DNA of 64,000 bases, taken from contig JAUKUA010000005.1 of assembly GCA_030549175.1 (NCBI GenBank), positions 4,464,001 to 4,528,000 on the forward strand, written 5' to 3'. Below, one piece after another: positions 22,779 through 34,111 of this stretch. The notes below the pieces were generated by a model that saw nothing but the letters and a program-made list of their open reading frames with translations, was not told the DNA's origin and made no database searches. The position numbers and the translations under genes are program-made. Position 1 is the first letter of the stretch, and each line of letters begins with the position of its first letter. The DNA is from Lasiosphaeris hirsuta. Its lineage: Eukaryota > Ascomycota > Sordariomycetes > Sordariales > Lasiosphaeriaceae.

Positions 22779-23886
22779 TGAATGAGATATTATAAGAAGA
22801 GATGATGGAGACGAAGATTTTCAGGGCTGCCTTTTATTGGTGTTTATGGCAGGGGCCGGGGAAGACACCCTGCGACCGGCGGGAGAGATTACCAAACTTG
22901 CCGTCGAGGCTGGTTGATTTTGAGCAAGGTTGATGTGCATAGGTTTGATCAAAGTACCACTGGCAGTAATGGGGGGCAATACCATCTGGAGTTCAAGTTT
23001 TAGAAAATTCGTAGATGGTTGAATGAATGCGCTTCTTAACTTTACTGCCATCGCCCTTGGTGGGAACATGAGTCCCGAGCCTGCACTTATATATCATCCA
23101 ATTGCCTGCACTTATACATCATCCAATTGCCTGCACAACTTGAACATGAGATTGAATTCATTAAAAATATACCCAATGGCAGAAGGTAAATACCCCAAAT
23201 TTAGTGGCAAGTTGTGTTTACAGGTTTCTTTTCAAAGTGCCGCTTACTGTCCCCGTCTGAGTGGAGAATGGTGATGTTGGTATCTTGATTGGCTTCTCTT
23301 CAGGAAGATACCGTGACACTGGAGGCACCCAGATCTACTAGTTACCACCTAACCCTGGTTTAATTGTTGGCATAGTGCTTGACGGCGTAGGTCGAGGGCT
23401 GAGCCAGTTGAATCAACTCAAACCAAGCCGTAAGATCAAACGGAAAGTTTTAGCAAGCAGATTTTCCGTTCATGGCGAACGCTTTGCCGCCACCTCTAAT
23501 TTTATCGCGCTATCAATCATTCAAGGGTTGAATTGTAGTAACATGTTACCTAGTTGTGATCCTAGGTCGTTGTCCTCGCTCGGAATGTTTTTGCCCAATC
23601 AGACTTGCAATTTTAGCCCAACTCCTGGTGTAACACACCGTGGAAAGCAGCCTTGTCCAGAAAGGTATTTGATTCAAGGCCTGCAATTGACTCCGCCACA
23701 ACAAGACATTTCAGACGGCCAATGGAAAGACTTCACGTCATGCAACTCCAACTTGTTGGATTACGACAACACGGCTGTGCCGATTAGGTTCAATACTTGG
23801 GAGACACCGAAACAGCTCAAACTCACTGTTTCTGAGTCTTTTTAAGCAAAGACACTTCTGATACACAGGAGTTGCAGATTGTTTGC
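22779..23886. other. Convergent intergenic region, AT-rich
   Basis: Between the 3' ends of the GT32 gene and the small secreted protein gene. No credible gene; a short direct duplication is at 23079-23128. Confidence 0.5.
23079..23128. repeat. 25-bp direct tandem duplication
   Basis: The unit starting GCCTGCACTTATA is present twice with one mismatch, followed by the start of a third copy (GCCTGCAC). Confidence 0.85.
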
Positions 23887-24479
23887 TCACTCTGCACTCT
23901 CCCTCGCCGTCTCCACCCCTTTATGCACGACAGTCGCGTTTACCCGTACCGCACCCTCAAACTGACGGCCATTCGCGCCCAAATTGGCCTTGTACGTAAA
24001 CAGAGCGGTACCCTCGATAAGAACTTCGCCCTGAATCCCCGCGACAGCAACATTGATGGTTTGTTGCACGGTAATGCCTGGTACTCGCATATGTGAGTCA
24101 GTGCAATCGGGCAGGTACCTAGGTAAGGTGCCTAGATAGATAACCGTCCCCCAATCAGGGACCCGGAGTGGAATATGGGTGACTCACTCGCCTGCCCGTT
24201 GCCCCAGAGGTAGCGGAAGCTGGGATCACCGCTACATGTTGTCGTGTCATTGCGCAGCGCGGGATCATACAGCCATTTGCAGTGGGTCGTGATGTCGGGC
24301 GTGCTAGAATAGTTGGCGTACAGGTCGTGCCAGCGCCAGCCCGAAGCGGCACTTCCGCCGTTGATGCTGATGGACCAGAAACCCGGGTCGAAATCTACGG
24401 GGGTGGGCTGGGAGAAGACGCTAGTTGGTGAAAGGGAGGCGATGAGGAGGGAGAGCGGGAAGGAGCAGGTGGGGCGCAT
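23887..24479 (-). CDS. Small secreted protein of unknown function
   Basis: Two exons, 24188-24479 and 23887-24077, joined over a 110-nt intron (GTGAGT donor, CCAG acceptor) to give 160 residues. The N-terminus is a clear signal peptide (MRPTCSFPLSLLIASL then a Ser/Gln cleavage region). The mature part is short, with aromatic motifs FDPGFWSISINGGSAASGW and WRWHDLYANYS, two cysteines (HCKW and TTTCSG) and a beta-rich second exon (TVQQTINVAV...GEVLIEGTALFTY). I recall similar uncharacterised secreted proteins across Pezizomycotina but cannot give a function. Small size and secretion would fit an effector-like or cell-wall role; that is only a possibility. Confidence 0.75.
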
Positions 24480-25852
24480 GATGCCGGGCGGGACGCAGTC
24501 ACGATCTTCAATTGCTACTCAGGATCGAGTCGGTCTGATGAATGAGACACTTGCAAAAAAAGGAGACACTTGCCAAAAAAAGGATAGGCGCATGGGAAGT
24601 GTGCTCTTTAACTTAACCGCAATGTCTGCTTTGAGACTGAACGCAGGTCCTGGTCCGGATGGACACATGCAAAAGAAAATGGAAAGCCATTCACTTAGAT
24701 GCGGATGTAACGGTGAGGTAGACAACGTATCGTTAGCGAGATTCCATTTTGGCTGTCGGAGAGATTGAAGCAATATGAATTTCTTGGGTACAGAGAGCTG
24801 TTTCAAGTCAACGGGGGAGCATAGGCTATATTCACTTGGCGAAAGGACGCGATGCTTGTAACGTGGTATTCGGCTATTCGTATATGCGATTAAATCTACT
24901 GTAGTCCCCCTTGGCCGAATGACTGAGAGGGATAACAAAGTATAAATACCCACTAGTATCTGCTGTTCCCCGAGCTTCTCTGGCCAGCTCTCCCGACGCA
25001 AAGTCACAAAGTCACGAGTGATGCAAGTGCCAAGACAGGCCCCTGTAACAAGGCAACAAGCACGGGAGAACCGCTCCACAACACTAGGTTGGGAGCCACG
25101 GAGCTTGGACTTGAAGCAAGCTAAGGAGTAGAGTAGATGCAATCAACGAATTGAGTGCATTCGGGACCGCCTTGAGTTCAAGTGGTTGGAGCTAGAAAAG
25201 CAGAGGTTCGGCAAAGGAAAGCCCCACTGGTGGCGATTGGGCCTGGCGACGCCAGCGTGAAAAGCAATTACCATTTGGGCGTCAACGCCTCAACCAGGAT
25301 TTCACCACGTGACTGCGCGAGCGCGAGCCTGGGTCTCTTCCCTTCGCGCCTTCTTTTTCTTTTTCCTGCTCAATTTTCGCCGATCAGCGTTCTCAACATT
25401 CCCGGATTTCCCAGCGCGCTCGTCGGCATTGGGATTATTAGCAGCACCTTATCGTGTGTGTATTTGGCTGCTTCCACACAGTACGTGCACATCACATATT
25501 TTGCTGGTACTGGATCGACTAGCTCGCGGCCGTTTCGTTTGCCGCCCAGTTTCGCAACCGTCTTGCAACGGGTCCCACTCCTTTCACAGATTTGCCTGTC
25601 TTTGAAGCGGATTTGCAGCCCCCCCCCCTAGGCAAATCTATAGGCCTCCAAGGCATCCCTACACCACCCGACGGCCCTTGCGCGTCACTTTGCAAACCTT
25701 TTCCGCCCCACCTCCGCTCCTCATCTTTCCTCGGATTCCATCCATTTGTTACCTGGCTATTTCATCCACGGCATCCACATCGTTCGGCAAACCTTACAAC
25801 ATCAACAACACCGCACCCGTTTGTCAAAGTGCGCCCCGAGTCCATCGCCATC
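24480..25852. other. Divergent intergenic region
   Basis: Carries the promoters of the secreted-protein gene (leftward) and the CCCH gene (rightward). The last 250 bases are C/T-rich, typical of a fungal 5' leader. No protein-like frame. Confidence 0.5.
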
Positions 25853-27544
25853 ATGAGCGGCAGCTACGACGATTTTGACAATGTCGATCCGGCTGAGCCA
25901 TACATTACGCCACTCGCCAATCTAATTCAACTTGAAAAGTACCGGGCGCAAATTGAGGGCAATATCAAGCATGCTTACGAGGATCTCATGAACAAATACC
26001 GCGAGAAGTGCGCAGACTTTGAGCGAGAGAAGCGTAACGCCCAGGTGTGGGAGCGGGAGCAGCGTTTTGTTGAGAAGGAACTGACGGGCATTAAATCTAA
26101 ACTGGTATTTCTGCTCATCTCAGTTGCCTCGTTCGTTCCCCATCGCTAACCCTGTCCCAGGAAGCATCGGGTTTCGTCTTTGTCATCATTGACGGCGATG
26201 GAGTCATATTTCACGAGAGCTTAATCGCAGAAGGTGAAGAAGGCGGTAAAGCTGCAGCCCATGAGCTCTACCAACAACTCAAGCGGCATATGTATGAGAC
26301 ATATAACATGCACAGCGTTGATATTATGGTTCAACTGGTCCTGAGTGTCGAGGGCTTGACTAAGGCGCTTCACGCCTCGAATACACTCAGGACCTTTGAC
26401 CCCTCCATCCTTGCGCGCTTTGCCCGAGGCTTCTGTCGAGCACAGCCCTTCTTCACCGTTGTCGATGTCGGCTACGGCAAGGAGCAGGCAGACAACAAGG
26501 TCCGCAAGGTTTTTGAGCTCATGGAGAAGAACCTCCAGTGCCGGATGCTCATTCTAGGAGGTTGCCACGACAATGGCTACGCCACCTTCTTGGAGTCTTT
26601 TCGGAATAATCATAAGGTTGTGCTTCTCGAGACTACACCTGCCGCTGCCGACTTCCGGAAGCTTTCATTCCCTCGACTCTCACTCCCTACCGTATTCCGT
26701 TCCGAGCCCCTGCCGTCCAAGGTGGACGCCTTTCCTTCCCGGGCTATCGCCCCTCCTCCTGGATTCAACGGGCTTTCGCGTCCGACGGCATCTCCAGCGC
26801 CACTACCTGCCTCGTCCCTTGGCCAGATTACCAACGGATCACCTCGACAGGCGCCGGCTGTCCTTGCGCCCCCAAAGCCGACTACCCCCGTTATTGCTGA
26901 ACCGACTAGGAGAGACTCGGGCTCAAACGGCAAATCGGCTGGAAGCAGCTGGGCGTCGGTCGGCAGATCCAGCGGCGTGCAGATTATCGATATTTCCAGC
27001 AAGAAAGCATCAGCCAAGGAACGAGCTTTCTATCTGCTGAACAAGAATAACGAGCGCATTGATATCCCCTTGCCGAAGCTGGAACCTGCCGCGCAGACTT
27101 CCTTCGACAACAAGACGAAGAAGAATAATGGCGTCAACTTTTGCAACAGATTCCATCTCACGGGTCATTGCAAGCAGTCTGAGACGACCGGGTACTGCCC
27201 TTACGTCCACGGCGAGCGGCTGAGTGCGGCTGAGCAGGTTTTGCTCAAGATACGCGCCCGACACCTGCCGTGCGGTTCTGCATCTCACTGCTGGGATATT
27301 TCGTGCACGCTTGGCCATCACTGTGCAAATGGATCGTCTTGCTTTTTCGGCGATGGTTGTCGGTTTGCCGACACTCATGGCATGGATACTGTGAGTTTAA
27401 ACCTGGTCCCTATCAAACATCTCTTTCGCCCCATAATCGCTCTCGCCCCATGCTGTGGGTATTTGCTAATCCTTGCAATACTTCTAGACACCCACCATTA
27501 AGATCTTTGAAGATGGCACTAGAGAGGTGATTGTCTCGAAATAG
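25853..27544 (+). CDS. CCCH-type zinc-finger protein with N-terminal NYN/PIN-like domain
   Basis: Exons 25853-26104, 26161-27390 and 27488-27544 (512 residues). Introns are 56 and 97 nt; the first has a GCTAAC branch site and CCCAG end, the second GTGAGT and TTCTAG. Residues 1-84 form an acidic and basic coiled coil. Residues 86-250 form a globular domain opening with FVFVIIDGDGVIFHE; the Asp-rich strand and the later LILGGCHDNGY recall NYN/PIN-like folds. A Pro/Ser-rich linker follows. Near residue 412 begins NFCNRFHLTGHC-x8-CPYVH, a CCCH finger, and a second Cys/His cluster (CTLGHHC, CFFGDGCRF) follows. The arrangement suggests RNA binding and perhaps RNA processing, but no target is known. 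The tiny last exon (TPTIKIFEDGTREVIVSK) looks conserved. The architecture is typical of a fungus-specific family. Confidence 0.88.
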
Positions 27545-28082
27545 GAGCTCTTGAGAAACACAACAGTGACGGTATCTCGAGATACCTTAAGAGCTACTGA
27601 AGTTTTTCATCGTGCTCTTGAGGCTCATTATTGATACCCTATTATAGATTGTAAAGAGGGGCGACAGTTGGTAGATGAGAGCGATGATAATAAGCGATGG
27701 AACATTCCTGTATTCATTTCATATTTGTGTTTTTGCTAGCCTAAGCGCGATTAAATCATATCCTTATTACTCGGGTTCGGCAGCGGCAAGGACCTTTACC
27801 AACTACTGCAACAACTGCAGCTGCATTGTTTGCCGATATTTCGACTCATTTGACGCCTTTTCTTGACTGAAGAGGGATACTACACACTGGTTCCGCCTGT
27901 GGCTAAGTTGACACTTTCAACAAGAGGCGTCTTCAACAATTTGAAGCACAGCAGACAGCCTGGGACACTGCATGGTATTCTGCATCCTCACAATGCAAAC
28001 CAACTACCAACATCCCAATCCAACCGCCACAAATCCGCCCCTGAACCGCTCGAGTGACCAGAAACTTATGCTAACCGGCAAA
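27545..28082. other. Intergenic region
   Basis: Convergent 3' flanks of the CCCH gene and the HET relic. Nothing further recognised. Confidence 0.5.
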
Positions 28083-29393
28083 TCATAGTTGTGAGCGAGA
28101 AATCCCAATCAATGACATCACAATTGCGACTTTGTTTAGAGGAAGCGCGGGGTGTAACCTTATCACCTCAATGGATGTGGTTGAACAATGGCATTGTCCT
28201 ATCTCAATCTCATACTCCCCACGTTCTAGAGCATCGATGCCCGCCCCGTTCATCAGATTAGGCACAGATGCCGCTGCCACAAATTTAAAGTGACCATCAG
28301 ATGGTCGGAACACGACAGGAAAGAAGCAGCCCAATAGCACGCAAACTACATCACCTTCTCTTACCCCAGAATCAGCGATTCCCATCTCAGGAGAAGCATC
28401 AACTTTGATGGTCGCGCTTTGTAAGCTGGTGTTGATCAAAAAGAAAGCCTTCTCTTCAGAGACGAGCTGTATGTGCTCCAGAAGGGCGGCCCTTTGATGG
28501 ATTGCTCAATCAAACTTGACTTGATGATGTCCATTGTGGTGTCACCCTTGTGGTGGCCGAGGGAAAGGGTGGGGAAGAAAAGTGCCTCTTGCGCCGACCG
28601 ACAACCAGGAGTCGAGGACAAGATACTATGCCAAGAGTGTACAACGTTGTAAATCTCGGCGTAGTATTTGTCGCCGTGTGAGCGGTACAATTCTCGCATT
28701 GGGTTTGTATCGCCACACGCAGAAACCGTCCCCGCGCGGAATCCTGTCACGGACATGATGCCTTCTCCCATCCGGAAGCCCACGCTCGCTGGACTCTCGC
28801 CAGCAGTGCTCCGAATCGACTCACTCGTATGAGTTTGGATAAGAGACCTCGTAAACTGGCATGTCCAGTCGGGCGCCCAAGTTGGTAGATCGGCCCGTCG
28901 AGCCCCGATCTGCCGGCTGAGCCTATCGCCGATCTCCGGACAGCTTACGCAGAGCACATCAAGCTTGGAAGTCGTTTCAACTATGGCCTGAACGGCACCC
29001 ATATATATGTCGAGAGTGGCCCGGTTATAGTCGACTTTAACACCCGGATGTGACCGCGAAGCCTCGTCAGCGAGTCCGAGAACACCATATACCTTATCAC
29101 GTGGGTCGGTGGCTAACTTTTGGTGATTGTCAGTTAGCAGCTGGAGAAGGGGTGTGTTGGCAGGATTTCTATTGGCGATTTCGCTGTTACGGAGCTTCTA
29201 ACAGATGTTTTTTAGTGGGTAAACGGCACTCAATTCAATTGCTAGGAACTTCCCTGCAACGCAACGGCCAACAACGGCCTCAACAAGAAGAACGGGGCCT
29301 TGCGAGTTAGTAGTACCATACAAGACTTCAGCCAACCGCTGAATAGTCAAACACATGTAATTGAGCAATCGGAGGAGTCCCAGAGAGCCATTT
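28083..29393 (-). pseudogene. HET-domain (heterokaryon incompatibility) protein relic
   Basis: The reading shows the signature of fungal HET proteins: LATDPRDKVYGVLGLADEA, then VDYNRATLDIYMG, DLPTWAPDWT and the C-terminal REGDVVCVLLGCFFPVVFRP with GHFKFVAAASV. HET proteins trigger cell death after fusion of incompatible strains. The N-terminal HET core is missing or unrecognisable. A TAG interrupts the frame near 29205 and a TAA closes it near 29390. The frame changes near 28490, before LLEHIQLVSEEKAFF. The gene is therefore a fragment with several lesions. It sits beside an AT-rich transposon island. Confidence 0.8.
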
Positions 29394-30064
29394 TAAGGTG
29401 GGAACCCCATGGGCTTAACTTGACTCCTTCTCCTAGATAGTAATATTGCACGAGTTTCCATCAAGTCAATTGATATCCTATCACCTTGAGTGCATTTCGC
29501 CACAGAATGCAGATAGCTCAGATAGGTTAGTCCATTGTGCGCCGTCCCTACGCTTTATTGAGCACAGGGGGTGTGCCGCCATATAATAGCAGCGCGCCCT
29601 CTAGATTAATTACCAACGGGCCATCCTTTCCAATATATAACACTACCATTATAATATATCATGTCAGTGTCAAGGGAAGAACCACTAAAATGATGCTCAT
29701 AAAATTAGTCCATTCCTGACCGTAGCATTACCTTTACGTTACACCTACAATCTAGGTTAACTCTACGTATAGCAAGTCTCCGACTGATACTCAGCTTTCG
29801 TAAACGTAAATATACTTAAGGTTTATTAGGTATATCTTATCTTATTATATATAACTAAAAACAAAAGTCGTGAGGTAATGCCATACCCGGCGTTTTAGAA
29901 CATTTAACAGGGTACGTGGTACAATCTAGATTACTTCTCAAGGTTGATTGTTCAATGGGTAACGACTTGGCTCCGGAGTGTAGGTACACTGTGGGAACCT
30001 TGATCTTAACAACACCTAAATAAAGTAGAATAATTAAGATACTTAAGTTGAAAGGTAAAAGGAA
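29394..30064. other. AT-rich, gene-free flank of a transposon
   Basis: TpA-rich sequence leading to the left end of the pogo element. No frame resembles a protein. Composition is consistent with RIP leaking from the neighbouring repeat. Confidence 0.5.
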
Positions 30065-30066
30065 TA

Positions 30067-30141
30067 ACGTGTCTGCATAGTGTATGCCCACTCATAGCGT
30101 GTGCCCACTTTTCCCATCCTAATTAAACTTTCGCGCGACAT
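30067..30141. repeat. Left terminal inverted repeat of the pogo element (75 bp)
   Basis: Matches the right repeat except that it holds two tandem copies of a 17-bp unit (CATAGTGTATGCCCACT then CATAGCGTGTGCCCACT), where the right end has one. Confidence 0.88.
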
Positions 30142-30164
30142 CGCAAATTCCTCCATAACAAAAC

Positions 30165-32958
30165 ATGCCCGCCGTACGAAATGAAGCACAAGTGCAGCTT
30201 GCCGTTCAAGCTATGGAACGCGATAAGGAACTTCACCTTAGAACCGTTACAAAACGGTATTCGGTCGACCGAAGAACACTGAAGCGACGACGGAACGGAA
30301 TATTCCCGCGAGTAGATGTGATCCCTAGCAATAGAAATTTAGATTCCCTTGAAGAGGAGGTCATTATACGAAGGATCCTCGACCTATACGAGTAAGGATT
30401 TTCGCCAAGATACGACTTGGTAGAAGATATAGCTAACTTACTATGTGTGATATGTAGCACGTCACGTGTTGGACTACGCTAGGCTTCTAACTTCGTACGA
30501 CGATAACTAGAGCTTCGGACACGTTGGTCACGCCCGTACGACTACCAAAGGACCAAATACGAAGATCCAAAGATAATTAGCACGTGGTTTAACCTTGTTC
30601 GTAACATAATCACGAAGTATAGAATCTAGGAGTCGGATATCTAAAATTTCGACGAGACTAGGTTTTTGATAGGCTAGATCTTACCTACCCTCGTTATTAC
30701 CTCGTCTAATGGTCGTAGGAGGACGAAGAAGGTCTAGCTTAGTAATCGAGAATGGGTCATAGTGATCTAAGCCGTGTAGTCGAGTAGCTATACTATTCTT
30801 CCGTACGTAGTTATTGTAGGGAAAGTACATCTCGAAAGTTAGTATCTGTCACACTGGTGGACTTACCTAAGGTTAATAAGGCGGATCACCCCCTTGACCT
30901 AGGTCCACCGTGATAGCCACAACGGTGGCCACATCGTGGCTCAACCTATGGGACATGCACACACACCAAAATCCGGGCGCGACCAGGATCCCCTGGCCCG
31001 TACGTAGGTCGATGGATCCTCGGCCTAGGCTGGGATCCCAAACACCACTCACAAGTCGAGCCAGCCTACCATAAGGGCCTAGCTCATAGGCTGCAGTATT
31101 ACCAGACCTCAGGTTTGGAACAAGCAACTACATAACCGTAGTATCGTGGTCGGGAGCTACATTAGCCAGCTAGAAGACCCACACGAGGTTTCAGCAGGAC
31201 TTTTAAGGACAAGCCTCCTAGCTATCACAACGGTCCCAATGGACAACCTAAACCCCGACGTTCTCCGAAGCTTAGCCCCAGTGGTAACAGGTAGCTATAA
31301 CCAAGCCCAAGGAGTTATGAAGGGAACCGTCGTCATTCAACGTAAGTACCAAGGACGTAAAGGAACCTCCGTGGTTGTAGTTATCACACCATCGGAGTTA
31401 AGTACTAATACCACCCGTAGACTACTAAAGGAAAGGTCAGCAACACTTAGTAGGAATATTAATTGGCAGAGTATGAGAGACGAGCGGTTAAAGCCCCGGA
31501 CCGGTGAAGCAGCTAAAAGAAGGACCTTCATGTATTCCAGTACCCTTATATATTATACATAGCCTCCATAAAAGAGACGAGGGCCTAGCGACAGATCCTC
31601 GAGAGAAAGAAGCTTCCCAGTCCTTTTTAAAAACAGCCTAGAAAGATTATCAGTTAAACTTCAGTAACGCTAAGGGGTAATATAACCTTGTGAACCCTTC
31701 TATTTCTCATTGACTTATAACTACGAAGTATCGTCTGTTATCTACCTTGTGATCGTTCCATCTCCCTACATCTACCTTCTCTCTCACAACTACTAGGACT
31801 TTGGGTTGCGAAGATCATCTCCCTTACCTCGTATGAAAGCTCTAAGTCAGACTAACACCATTGCCGGCCTAGAGTAAACGGTTAAGTTGATCTAAATCAT
31901 AGCTCTACAATTCGGTTATACCGAAGGTGAACACCTTGTGATTGCCACACCTCAGTCTCTGCGACTAGCCTATGTCACAGTATCATAATAGTTCTTTTCC
32001 GCCCGATTAGACAACTGATCTTTCTGATACGGGCTAGATTAATAACCAGATTAGTGTCGATTAGATCAAACATTTCGACGAGTACTCTTACCTTCATACG
32101 ACAGGTAGAAAGTGTCTTCTAATCCTAGATAGGTATAAGAGCTACTACTCATTTAAGTTTAAAGATTATTATAGGTTTAATAACATTATCACGCTTTATA
32201 TACCTCCGTACTTATCTTACCTACTCCAACCGCTCGATATTAGGTATTTCGGCGTGTTGAAGTAGTCGTACAACAAGGAAATCGAACAACTTATACGTTA
32301 CCATATCTACCATATCGCGAAACCGGACTTTTTTCTTACCTTTTACAACGTATTTCACGTAACTTTTTTACTTAAAAACGTACAAGGAGGATACCGAAGG
32401 ATAGGACTTATGCCATTTAACCTAGAAAGGGTGATTTCCTAACTAGATATGAGGCTTCGTACGCCAACACCCCTGGCTACCTCTAAGATCTCATACGATA
32501 CTTAGGTCTCTAAGACGCCACAAAATATAACTAAGGCTTCATTTCAATTAATACATATTAAAGATCGTATTACTAGGTATCAAGGTAGCTCTCCGACACT
32601 AATTCTTAGGGCTCTTGACCAAATTATAAAAAGTACAATAAAGGTTATACACGAGATAGTGTTAATGATGGATCGTATCCGAGAACTTAAGGAGTCGAAT
32701 GAAGTACTAAGTAAACGCCGGAGGACTAAAAAAAGACATGTTAAAGTAAGAGGACCACTAACTATACGGGATGCTAGTAATCTTTTGGCGGAAAAGGATA
32801 CATAGGTAGAGCAAGAGGAACAAATGCGGGCGGAGGGTAATCGTGCGAAGAGGCGCGTAGGAGGTGTGCGACACTGTGGCAACTACGGTAAAACCGGACA
32901 TAATTCTCGTACGTGCCAGGAGGATGTAGAAATGGATGGAGAATCGGATTCTGAGTAG
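30165..32958 (+). pseudogene. pogo/Fot1 DDE transposase relic with C-terminal zinc knuckle
   Basis: The first 76 codons are open and encode the helix-turn-helix (HLRTVTKRYSVDRRTLKRR). After the first stop the DDE domain can still be followed: NFDETRF, SNREWVIVI, then, past the inserted element, IKHFDEYS, LLILDRYKS, IITLYIPPYLSYLLQPLD, and a tail with KDRITRYQGSSPTLILRALD. It ends in HCGNYGKTGHNSRTC, a CCHC-like knuckle. Stops fall at positions where related transposases have Trp or Gln (for example ES*YHN across the insertion point and D*IKHF). This places the frame and shows the protein is dead. The insertion at 30847-31979 splits it. Confidence 0.88.
30847..31979. mobile_element. Nested insertion: candidate solo LTR or short LTR-type element
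   Basis: Starts TGTCACACTGG and ends ATGTCACA, so it has TG...CA ends. The pentamer GTATC is present immediately on each side (30842-30846 and 31980-31984), as expected for a retroviral-type target duplication. Removing the insert and one GTATC restores the transposase reading frame. No gag or pol motif was found; the longest inner frame (31146-31562) is not recognised. No second LTR copy was seen inside, so a solo LTR of about 1.13 kb is the simplest reading. Confidence 0.75.
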
Positions 32959-32990
32959 TTTCAATTTATCATTTCCTTTATGGTGCTGTA

Positions 32991-33048
32991 ATGTCGTGCG
33001 AAAGTTCAATTGGGGTGGGAAAAGTGGGCGCACGCTATGCAGACACGT
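32991..33048. repeat. Right terminal inverted repeat of the pogo element (58 bp)
   Basis: Reverse complement reads ACGTGTCTGCATAGCGTG and continues to CGACAT, matching the left repeat minus one 17-bp unit. Confidence 0.88.
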
Positions 33049-33050
33049 TA

Positions 33051-34111
33051 TAAATAGAGTATTAAAAGATAAAATTATAGATACCTGGAACTAAATACAC
33101 AGGTAAATCAAAATAGGTGGAAAATACTTAGGGAGAAACTTACAGGTATTTCTTAAGCTTATTAAACTTATATATAACTACCGATAAACATTTCCTTTAG
33201 TCGTTTATAATAAATAAGAGTTTACTATTAACTTCTGATACTTAATTTGCTTTAGTTCCCTAGTCCTCAAAAGCATAACGGAGCTACTAAAGGCGAGGCG
33301 ATATATAACAACATATTTATTATGATGGCTAGAGTATAACCCCCCTTCCTTATACTCTTCTCTTTACATAATAACTGATCACCTGATTTAATAGCTAACT
33401 ACTCCCTTGCCTCGAGCTACCCTCCTTCAAGGCGGTGTAGAAATGGGGGTATATAGATGTACTACGGTGCACCGTTACGCGCTCTAGAATAAAGCGTATT
33501 GTGAGATTCAACACCACCATTGTGATGGCTCGTGAATCCATGACCCCCCTCCCCACATCTCGAGCGCACTTCTCGGCAGGGACTAGGAGTACCTCATGAC
33601 AAACCCAATGCGAAGCTACGTCGGATGGCATAACTCTTGGAAAACAATTTGCTTCCGTCCTGCAAGTTAGAATTAAGAATCTGGTCGTAGGACCGCTAAC
33701 GACGAAGTAACCAACTACATCGCCAACGCACCGCGCTGCGGAAGGCCCTAGCCCATGAACTAACGTTCGACGAATACACGACGCCTAGTATCGAGAGTCC
33801 ATTGTTGGACTGGAGAACAAAAAAGAGCTGTACAAGACCTGGACGCTTGTGGACGAGGAACTTGATGAACCGGCGGGATTCTGTACGTTCTTGCCTGCCT
33901 GCCTGCCTACCTACCTCCCTGCCTCCAAATTGCTTGTCGCCTGGAGTCCTTGTTGAAATGTAGGGGACCCAGAAGACGTGCTTGGGCCAAATTTACAACC
34001 CGTATCAACGGCGCTGGGTTCGGCTATTAGCTAATAAGAAGACCGGACAGGGAGAATATCGAGCTTGTTTCAAGTATGCTCGACACCAATATAGACTGGA
34101 AGCTGTCTCTA
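33051..34111. other. AT-rich to mixed intergenic region
   Basis: Very AT-rich to about 33,400, then GC-richer. Contains a TGCC/TACC-type simple repeat at about 33890-33925. Stretches of protein-like sequence near 33690-33890 could be a gene scrap, but none was identified. Confidence 0.45.

Larger units (their letters stand above)
30067..33048 (+). mobile_element. pogo/Fot1-type DNA transposon, complete ends, inactivated
   Basis: Both ends start ACGTGTCTGCATAG when read inwards, and both are flanked by TA (30065-30066 and 33049-33050), the target duplication of Tc1/mariner-pogo elements. The inverted repeats are 30067-30141 and 32991-33048. Inside lies a transposase relic (30165-32958) with many stops. 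A second element is inserted at 30847-31979, so the original transposon would be about 1.84 kb. TAG at expected Trp codons and general TpA enrichment indicate RIP. Confidence 0.92.

Noticed and set aside
23375..23845. 156-codon plus-strand frame in the AT-rich gap
   Set aside because: Starts at a non-ATG codon, shows no domain or signal peptide and has ordinary intergenic composition.
30847..31979. Reading the insert's 138-codon frame as a gag gene
   Set aside because: No CCHC knuckle or capsid-like pattern, and the composition is not convincing; left as part of the insert.
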